Positions 55,648 to 64,000 of a DNA stretch of 64,000 nt are shown here, piece after piece. Position 1 is the stretch's first letter. Every line of letters starts with the position of its first letter. Both the position numbers and the translations under genes were made by a program. The notes under the pieces were generated by a model. It had not been told where the DNA came from and did not search any database. It worked only from the letters and a program-made list of their open reading frames with translations. The stretch covers positions 181,081,956 to 181,145,955 of the forward strand of contig CP136063.1 in the NCBI GenBank assembly GCA_032622095.1, given 5' to 3'. The stretch comes from Siphonodentalium dalli (taxonomy: Eukaryota > Mollusca > Scaphopoda > Gadilida > Siphonodentaliidae).

Positions 55648-58600
55648 TTACCGTCCTCTCATCCAACAGTGGCTCCCAGGACCGTTGGATCCCAGGACAG
55701 TCGTAATGTTTCACTTGTTTAGCAGTTAATGTGAATGTAAAATACTTGTTTATTGGATTAATGTGTTTAAATTGTATTAATAGAATAACAGTTTTTTTAA
55801 CGCAAGAACTCGCTATTTATCAGTAACTTATGGGAAGTTCGTTGACAAAAAAGGCGTCTGAATGTCTGCATCGTCACCAGATCCTAACTCTATAGATGAC
55901 ATGGCCACAAAACAATTCTTAAACACGTAGTTGCACTCAGAATAAATGAAATTAAGCCATAAAATGTTGATAAAAAATTCTCGCACTCACGCCACTCACT
56001 GACTCAGCTGTCGAATGTTTACAAATGGATGCTACTTCTCAACTTTGACCTTTTACCGGCTTTTACCGGTGGGTTGGATAAAAAGCCATCTTTAAAATCG
56101 CGAACCAGTAAAAAGGCTTATAGAAAAATGTTGTGTACAATATACTACAATGGTACCCATTGATTTACAGTTTTACAGTAACTGTCCGCGATCCGTTTCG
56201 TCCTCTCAATAACTTAGAATAAGTAATTCCGAATTTTTGGTTATATTTATAGCTATAGTTATCGACTCAGTCAGTCAGTGCTTAAACAATGGAATAAAAG
56301 TCATATTTGTGTTAATATGAAATCGGCAAATGCTGCAAATAATATAACTTTTCAATAAGGGTCCTACTAAACAACGAACACAAACGAACATAAACGAACA
56401 CAGGTCCAAAAAGCGGAATAGAAGGGTGAAACTTGGTGTGTGGGTGCGTGTGGGTCCACTATATGTGTATGTGGTGTTATTTCCAACTTTGATCACTTAT
56501 TTTTTGAGTTATTAGCATTATTTGAATACAAAACTACTAAACAACGAACACAAACGAACATAAGATTAGCCATACTGCAAAGGTGTTAATTAACTACGGC
56601 TTACTCTGTCTCCTTGTTAATTGCACATCTGTGAGTTGTTTTTACTTCAAGGTGATTGTCAGTTTTGTCACTGATGGCAATAAAAACACGGGAAACATCA
56701 GAGGTCGGCGGTATGTATGAATTCATGTATGAATGTGATCCGAAGTACGAACTATTGTTTCGCAAATAGCCACACATAAATATGGTTCTTTCTAAGTTTA
56801 ATTTCGTCGTTCGATTTTCCACTTCTCCTCGATAGAGGATATTATGTTCGTTATTTTTATCAGTCGAAAAAGTTGCACATCAAATTTGTTCAACTTCCAT
56901 CTTAAGATACTACAGGTAAGGTCAGTCCCGTCGTAGTTTAGACATCGAATTGCAGCGACATGAAGTTGAACAAAATTTATGTAGTTCGATCGGTTGTTGT
57001 GTTTTATAATGGAGATGACAGTTCGCCAGACGTGTGTCTGTTTTTTCCTATTTCAATGCGGAAGCGCAGTTGTTTTCTGATTTGAATTGGTGTAGCGAGA
57101 ATATCTCAGACCACAGGTATTGGAATTTGTGTCAAAAAATGGGTTTTTATGACAATTTACTCCTCTGAATAAGGATAGAGTTCATTATCCTCATTCAGAG
57201 GTGTAAATTGTCATAAAAACCCATTTTTTGACACAAATTCCAATACCTGTGCTCAGACCACACGTATATATACATTTATATGTATTATGTTTCGGACCTT
57301 TTTCGTGGGTTGATCGATCATATTTTGTGGGCATGGAACTATATATAGATGTCTCATGTACCCGTCCACGGTAATAACTATAACCGAGAAACCATCTTTA
57401 GAATATTGTGTTGTTGGAGAACAAATCAATGCGACCAGCAGTCTTCCAGATGGTGAACCATGCAAAGCATTATCAAAAGACCTCAACGTTAGTTATTAAC
57501 CGAGTTGTTCCTTCGAAAATCCAAAGGATGGTCCCAGTCTGGCTTTCATGTTTTTGTTTTTGGTGAAATTGGTTATTAGGGAAATTCTGTTACGTGTATC
57601 TACCGAAAATATTCGCTCCTTCGGAAAATAATAAATACTAGTTTAGAGTGCACCTAACCCAGGCTCGTCTGATACTAGTACTGTGCGCGAGACAAAGCTC
57701 CAAACCTCTTTTTGTTCCTATTCCTTTGAGGTTTTACAGTTGAAATATAATATTATATGTTTAGTGTAACATATTTTATTCCAATCAAAATAATAACATA
57801 TTTAAACATTTGACAAACATTTTACAGTAAGACAGAATAATATAAATAATTGATTGATTGGAAATTATTGTTTCGTTCATTTTGAAAGAGACAACCATTC
57901 GTTTCCCAAAATGGCAAAGAATAGTGACCACTCGCTCATATACTCAATCCCCTCACAAACCGCGAGAGAAAATACAACATATTTCTTGATTAACTGCATG
58001 CTGTCAAATTTAACCACATAGGCCTACATAAAATGGAGGAAAAATTCAGGCTAGAGAGTTCTATCTCCACGTGCACTCTGATCCGGAAGCGAGACGATGG
58101 TTTCGTAAGCAAAAGAGTTCTATCTCTAACCACATTTTTCGTGGTGTCTTTTATTATAAAACTGGCGAGTTTCTAGAACTGAGACATCGGATATAATAAT
58201 ATTTTAGTTAGCTTTAACATTTTGAAACATGACGACACACACTGAAAACGATTTACTTGGTAATTCCCGTCTCGAAATTTCAACATTGATTTTCCAACAA
58301 AATGATTAATGTTGGATAGAACCATCTGATTCTCACACGACGATATATAACTTACTATATATAAGGTCGATAAAAAGAGCAACTGAAATGTTTTATTAGA
58401 TATGCATTAAAACGCCGACCTCTGATGTTTCCCGTGTTTTATTGCCATCAGTGTGACAAAACTGACAATCACATTGCAGTAAAAACAACTCACAGATGTG
58501 CAAAGAGTAAGCCGTAGTTAATTAACACCTTTGCAATACGGCTAATCTTATGTTCGTTTGTGTTCGTTGTTTAGTAGCTTTGTATTCAAATAATGCTAAT

Positions 58601-58877
58601 AACTCAAAAAATAAGTGATCAAAGTTGGAAATAACACCACATACACATAGAGTGGACACACACGCACCCACAAACAAAATTTCACCCTTCTATTCCGCTT
58701 TTTGGACCTGTGTTCGTTTATGTTCGTTGTTTAGTAGGACCGTTCAATAATATAGCATTGGTCATCTCATGTCAGCTCATAGTTCAGTAATATTTGTGTT
58801 ATAACACAATTATACAACCGCCCTGGGATCCAACGTTCTGGGAGCCAACGTTGGATAGCAGGCCGGTAAGATTCTAG
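55648..58877. mobile_element. 3.2-kb element with inverted ends and long internal inverted arms
   Basis: Outer ends AGAATCTTACCG/CGGTAAGATTCT with CAACxxTGGCTCCCA mirrored. Inner arms of about 350 bp (56350-56712 and 58411-58747) are inverted copies containing AAACAACGAACACAAACGAA and AACATCAGAGGTCGGCG. The core has only short ORFs (for example 57253-57486 minus) with no family match. Confidence 0.6.
57114..57250. repeat. Perfect-arm palindrome, about 137 bp
   Basis: ACAGGTATTGGAATTTGTGT is mirrored exactly at the right. The loop is AATAAGGATAGAGTTCATTA. It lies in the middle of the 55648-58877 element. Confidence 0.88.
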
Positions 58878-59991
58878 ATACTGTTGGGAATTTGTGGAAA
58901 CTCGAAATATAAATAAAAATTATAAGCCCCGATTGTGAGGCGAAATTAGAAGCAATCTTGATAAATTTAGACGTTTTGTCACCTTTATCGAATTATAAGC
59001 ATTCTGTGTATCGTTTTCCTGTGGGTTACTTTGAAGGATATTCTATTTTGAATACTTTATGACTATTTTTTAACAAAAATGTTGTGCGATTATTTCATAA
59101 CTGGCGCCGAGCCTCGTTTTGACGAAAACCAAATAAAGAAACACCGGAAATACATCGATGCCCATAGGCGGCACGTAGCGGTGGCGAGTTGATCAGAGTT
59201 GATGAGCACCTTCAGATCGAAACCGATATCTGTTAAAAACATGTTCTAATTGTTTGATGCGCACATTTTACCGATTATTAGCGCGCCGCGTGTATACTGT
59301 TCTGAAAATTCTTGATAGCTGTGGTCCGATGGGCATTTTATTTTTAGATAATTGGGTTTTCCGGTTTAAAAGTCGCACTGCTCGACCAAGATGCCGATTC
59401 CGGTAAAAGTTGTAGTTGGGAATTTCAATTTCGTTTATTTTCCTTTACATTATTAAGTCAATAATATTGAATTTTGGTTTGTGACAAGCTATGTCAATTA
59501 CCAATAAAAGAAATTAAAAAGATAATTTGTAAGTCTTATATTTCAACTTTCATAGATCTATATGTTTCGTTCTGCAGCCCACTGATGGTTGTGGTCGGAG
59601 TCGGCCGCCGGTTCGTTAATTAGGTGCTGGTTGTTATTGTTATTTTAACGGAATTCTGAGTTGGTCATGTAATTCGCGAAACCAATATATTTTATATTCT
59701 ATTATTCTATAATTACAAGCATGGGTATATAATATATGATCTTGAGCGCGTTACAATTTCTGAATTTGTTGTGAAGTATGGGGGTTAGGAAATGAGATTT
59801 TTTGAAAATATTCATAAACATTTCTGAAACATGTTCGAGGTTGTATGCCTATGGAAAAAAGAACTTGACAAGTAGGCTACATCAAACCAATTAAAGACTG
59901 CAGTTCCGTATCCAGGCCATTTAAGTACAACTAAATCCAACGGCACTCTGCAGGACTACATAGATGTCTTAGATCAGTTAAATGAGCTTAA

Positions 59992-62160
59992 CCATTTGAA
60001 CCCTGACGCCCCACAGTGATCGAAACCATGACCCGGGGCTCCCAGTGGTATTTCCGCTTAAATTAGACAGTGTCTATAGTCGCATGTTGTTGATTATGTT
60101 CGAATTGTGACACAGGTCTGAAACTTTACAGATTTGTCCCCCCGTGGATCATCGATCACTATAAGATCGCGAGACTTTGCCTCGCGGCAACTCCTTGGTA
60201 TCGGTTGCTAGGCAACTACCCGGAATTGACTGGAAAATGTAAATATAGCATATAGCGTCGCAATTGAACCCCAGTGATTGCGTTTTTTTATGCAGGTAAT
60301 ACCATAACGTGAAATTTGAGATATACCCGACCTGAATAGTGAACCAAATATCACATTTAAGGGTATAGCGACGGTTGCTAAGCAAATACCACAAATGAGC
60401 GAATGACATCATTGCACTAACCATTCAGTGGTATGGTTTGCCTTAATTTAGACAGTGTCTAGTCGCATGGTGTTGGTTATGTTCAAAGGGGACACCTACC
60501 TGAAACTGTGCAGGCATGCTATACATGGACCACTGATCATTGTAAGATCGGGAGACTTTGCCACCCGATCTCTCCTTAGAAACGGTTACTAGGCAACTAC
60601 CAGAAATTTGCACGATAAACAATTCTAGCTTATAACGTTGTTATTATACATCAGCGAATTGCGTTTCGATGCAACCAATATCCTAATGTGAAATTTAAGA
60701 TATACCTGACCACGCGCAAGTAAGTTAACTTGATATGCGATAGACTTTTTGCCGCATGTGGCATAACAGAGACTTATATTACAGAGACCAGAAACAACGT
60801 AATTTCCCGTAACATATCGTGGTCCCATTGTTCAAGTAAGCTGTCTAGATTGTGGCTACTGTACTGATATGTGAAATATGCAACTATATGTCATATATAG
60901 CGCCACATTTCACTTAAACGCATTTTAAAAATGAATTATAGCCTGCGCGCATGCGCATATTTTTCCTACCCATTTCTAGCGGGCAGTCAATCCATATACA
61001 CACCATTGCCAGCGCTGCATGACTTCAATGGGCCCATTTAAATATATATATTAGTGGGTATGTCGTGTATAAGTACGTTATAAGCCATTTATTTGTGATT
61101 GCGCTGGTCTGCGCATGTGCGAATAAATCAACTTGATATGAGATAGACCCTTCCCCATATGTAGCAGAACACTGATTAATATATATATGCGAGGGTAATT
61201 TAAACTGAAATTGTATGTCTAAATTATGTCTGTTCTGTACACACATGGGGAACACGATATAATATGCCGTAAATATAGCGACACAGTTCGCTTAAAGGGG
61301 TACTGTACGCCATTTTCATTAAATTTCCGGTGACAACAACGATCTAATATCGATAATATATAGAAACATAAGTAATTTGAGTCGAAGATGTATTCTGTAA
61401 ACGCTCAGCTAGGTTAATAGGCTATCTTAAAATTTAATAATTTAAAAGTTAATAATTTGATATAAATTGAATTTATGACTGGAGCCATAAAATGGCGTCA
61501 ATTAAATTACGAATTACCGTAATCAAAAACAGTAATTGAGGGATACTGGATTGTTAAACCGATCGCACACACGATCGCTTAAAATATTATGATCATACGG
61601 GGAGAACACTCAAGCCACTCACTGACTAGCGACGATACAATAACTTAAATGATTATATGGCACTAGTATGCATATAATATAACTTTTATTTGATTCATTT
61701 GGTTGAAAACTTTACAAAAATTACTCGACAACGACAATTTGTATTTTTGCATTCCGGTAAATTTGTCATCCGTAACATGACTTCGTACTCAACAGACTTT
61801 CAAATAATGGAAAAATTGTTACCTTATTCTCCGACTCGGAGACTATAGAAACCAACAACAACATTTGGCGTACAGTACCCCTTTAAAATATCTTATGCTT
61901 TTGTAGATTATATGCTATGCGCATGCGCATATATTTCTACCCAATACTAGCGGCCAACCATTCCATATATATGCACCATGGGCTCCGCTGACATATGTGG
62001 GGGCCATTTAAATATAAATCAGTTGGTCTGACGCTGGTTATACTATACATGTATATAAATTTGCTACTGCCTCATGTCGTCGCTGCACCGAAATATCGGT
62101 GTCACGGGATATATTCACGATTCGTTTGCACCTAAATATCGGTGTTATGGGTTCAAAGGG
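59992..62160. mobile_element. TTAA-flanked 2.2-kb element (family I), non-coding
   Basis: CCATTTGAACCC at the left and GGGTTCAAAGGG at the right (11 of 12 paired), with TTAA at 59988-59991 and 62161-62164. The inside is built of duplicated blocks: ACAGTGTCTA-GTCGCATG-GTTGTT twice, and GCGCATGCGCATAT-TTTCTACCCA-TACTAGCGG-CCATTTAAATAT twice. It has no transposase ORF. Confidence 0.72.
61296..61882. mobile_element. TTAA-flanked 587-bp element nested in family I
   Basis: Perfect inverted ends AGGGGTACTGTACGCCA/TGGCGTACAGTACCCCT with TTAA on both sides (61292-61295, 61883-61886). It splits the second copy of the family I internal duplication, so it is younger. Confidence 0.85.
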
Positions 62161-62209
62161 TTAACTATAAAAATACATGTACGACAATCAAAAAATAATC
62201 ATCGGATGA

Positions 62210-62386
62210 GACTTCAGCTCTGATCTATAACGACACTCGGACGCAGACCGTAACAATGAATTACAGAAGTTTATGAAAGAGAACGATTTGAAGACAGAGC
62301 AAGTTGGCTTCAGTTTCATCAACGCGAACCACATACCTGTCTCTGAGATAGACCAAAATCTTCAACGAAATAAAAGAGCCAAGTGA
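62210..62386 (+). pseudogene. Remnant of a non-LTR retrotransposon endonuclease
   Basis: The frame DFSSDL, stop, RHSDADRNNELQKFMKENDL, then FSFINANH and SEIDQ resembles the end of an APE-type endonuclease (a DFN-like start, then FTY.N and S.ID near the end). One internal stop and a terminal stop make it dead. It is joined to an RT C-terminal piece only 20 nt later, so most of the element is deleted. Confidence 0.55.
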
Positions 62387-62404
62387 CATTATAGCACTAT
62401 AAGA

Positions 62405-63125
62405 GATCATGACGAATTACAAATATGGTCAGACAAGTGGCTGCTACGTTTCCACCAAGAAAGTGTGTAACAATGAACGTTGGTAAACTGAGGTACAATC
62501 CAGAATATAAAATGACAAACAACAAGGGGGATATTTGCCAACTAAAGATCGCGGAAGAAGAGAAAGACATTGGAGTAATCACGGACAATCATTTGCTCAC
62601 TTTTGAAAACCATATCAATGATAAAACAAAGAAAGGACAATCGGTAATGGGTGCCATCAAAAGATCTTTTACACACTTAGATGGGGATACACTTGTGACG
62701 TTATATAAAGGCTTGGTCCGACCACATTTGGAATACGCACAGCCAGCAACCACAACTACAAAAACATATTGAACGATTAGGAGTTCAGAGAAGGGCAACT
62801 AAATTAGCACCAGGGCTAAAAGACCTAGAGTATGACAAAACACTGGAGCGACTTAAAATTCCCACACTCCAATACAGAAGACATCGAGGTGACATGATAG
62901 AGTGTTACAAAATCTTTAACACATATGACCAAGACGTTGCAGACATACTCACAATAAATACTGACACAATTACAAACTATATCTAGAGGGATCAAACTAC
63001 AGTACAAGAAAATATTCATTCAGTCAGAGAGTAGTGGAAACGTGGAACAACCTACCAGAAAAAGTGGTATACCGGTATGCAGAAAAAATGAACCAATTTA
63101 AGAACAACCTGGATTACCATTGAGA
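62405..63125 (+). pseudogene. Non-LTR retrotransposon reverse transcriptase, C-terminal fragment
   Basis: Contains ELQIWSDKWLLRFH, KCVTMNVGK, EEEKDIGVITDNHL, MGAIKRSFTHLD, LVTLYKGLVRPHLEYAQP and, in the next frame, LERLGVQRRATKLAPGL, LKIPTLQYRRHRGDMIECYK. This is the typical thumb/C-terminal region of CR1/jockey-like LINE reverse transcriptases. At least two frameshifts (near 62452 and 62755) and a TAG at about 62983 show it is inactive. The palm domain with its catalytic aspartates is missing. Confidence 0.85.
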
Positions 63126-63290
63126 CAAGCAAGAGGTGAAGTACAACTTTAAGGCTGAATTGAAAACTACTCTGACAATCTCTCAAACATGCAAAAAGTC
63201 TCTAGCTGAGGATTCTCTAGGTGACGTGCCATGTATAAATAAGGTGGATACAGTGGCAACCACAGGAGCCAGCGTCCACTAAAAGCATAA

Positions 63291-63959
63291 GTAAGGCACA
63301 AAAAAAAGTTTTGGTTCTCAGGCCCCGCCGCATTGAATAAAAAGGGCCGCATTAGGCCTTTTTATTGCAATGCCTGATGTTATGACAATAAAACTTACGA
63401 AAAAAAAAAAAAAAATGGGATTTTGGACTATCAACATGTCCATAGCAGATATGTGTTGAATATTAGTGTGCATTGAGCTCTAACATGTAATGTGTTAAAA
63501 GTGACTTGCAGGCTTACAACATGAAGTAGATGACTACAATTAAGAAAATGATTAGCTGATCCTCATGCTCTTCTTACAATTAATCATTGTGAACAACTTA
63601 CACTAATTGTAACTTTATACAATTGAAAGGCACAGGACTAAATTCAGGATCACATATTAGAATGGAGAGGTATCAGTTTTTAGACAACAATACCAGTAGT
63701 TAATGTCAGGGGCATTATATATTGTTAGGTAATCCCAGTCATACACTGGTAGTACAATGTAATTTTTATATAAGACTAAATGAGTTTATATGCATAACAG
63801 TTCCCTCTACCTTTCTGGTTATTACTAGACAGAGGAAGGTATCTTTGTCCATGCTTACTATGCGCAGAAAAAAATAAAAAATAAAAATAAAACCCTCCCT
63901 CCCTCATTAATTTGAACAAAAAATTGCCCGAGAACCAAAACACTTTTTTTTTTTGCCTA
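63291..63959. repeat. Inverted repeat pair around the LINE 3' end
   Basis: GTAAGGCAC-A(n)-GTTTTGGTTCTCAGGC at 63291-63323 is matched in reverse complement at 63926-63959 (GCCCGAGAACCAAAACAC, T run, GCCTA). The 600 bp between holds the LINE poly(A) end and otherwise unannotated AT-rich DNA. Confidence 0.6.
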
Positions 63960-64000
63960 ACCATAAGTAAGTAAGTATGTCCTATATCCAGCATCTCTCA

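Larger units (their letters stand above)
62200..63415 (+). mobile_element. 5'-truncated, internally deleted LINE copy with poly(A) end
   Basis: It begins shortly after the TTAA at 62161-62164 that ends the preceding element. It contains the endonuclease and RT fragments, then a 3' tail with AATAAAACTTACG and a run of As at 63400-63415. Near its 3' end is a 33-bp segment (63291-63323) whose inverted copy lies at 63926-63959. Confidence 0.7.

Noticed and set aside
1-64000. tRNA or rRNA genes
   Set aside because: I scanned by eye for GGTTCRANYCC-type T-arm boxes with cloverleaf pairing and for rRNA core motifs and saw none; a covariance search could still find one.

Overview
This is animal nuclear DNA. 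It is AT-rich, has no operons and carries one long, intron-rich gene in a sea of short inverted-repeat elements. The gene is a microcephalin (MCPH1) orthologue with three BRCT domains. The repeat style (foldback elements everywhere, plus arrays with 'tgaccttgacct' and 'ataactctg' motifs) suggests a marine invertebrate, perhaps a mollusc or an ambulacrarian. I cannot place it more exactly from sequence alone.

Layout. 1-9,100 (+ strand): a possible coding exon at 596-672 with a 68-bp tandem duplication over its acceptor, and a signal-anchor first exon at 6078-6245 with three weak candidate downstream exons. The rest is repeats. 9,100-25,800: almost wholly transposon-derived, with stacked and nested MITEs, a recent tandem duplication of about 0.55 kb (14,603-15,710) and foldback hairpins. 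25,821-50,026 (- strand): MCPH1 in 12 coding exons whose reading phases all join. The spliced CDS is 3,843 nt, giving 1,280 residues. Its introns are full of MITEs. 50,040-59,980: no gene that I trust. It holds two large inverted-repeat structures, several perfect palindromes and a short THAP-like N-terminus. 59,992-62,160: a TTAA-flanked element with a second TTAA element inside it. 62,200-63,415: a broken non-LTR retrotransposon 3' end.

Main themes. (1) At least eight families of short elements are bounded by TTAA, and five of them share a CYCTTTC-type terminus. This is the signature of piggyBac-type non-autonomous elements. No transposase is visible. (2) Some copies are chimeras of two families. 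(3) Ends of such elements lie close to four of the eleven internal MCPH1 acceptors, and in three of them the element begins exactly 30 nt from the exon. The TTAA target therefore falls at the usual branchpoint position, which suggests that TTAA duplication lets these insertions keep splicing intact. (4) A hAT-type element with an 8-bp target duplication and Tc1/mariner-type hairpins with TA target sites are also present.

All family names for repeats (A-K) are labels used only here.
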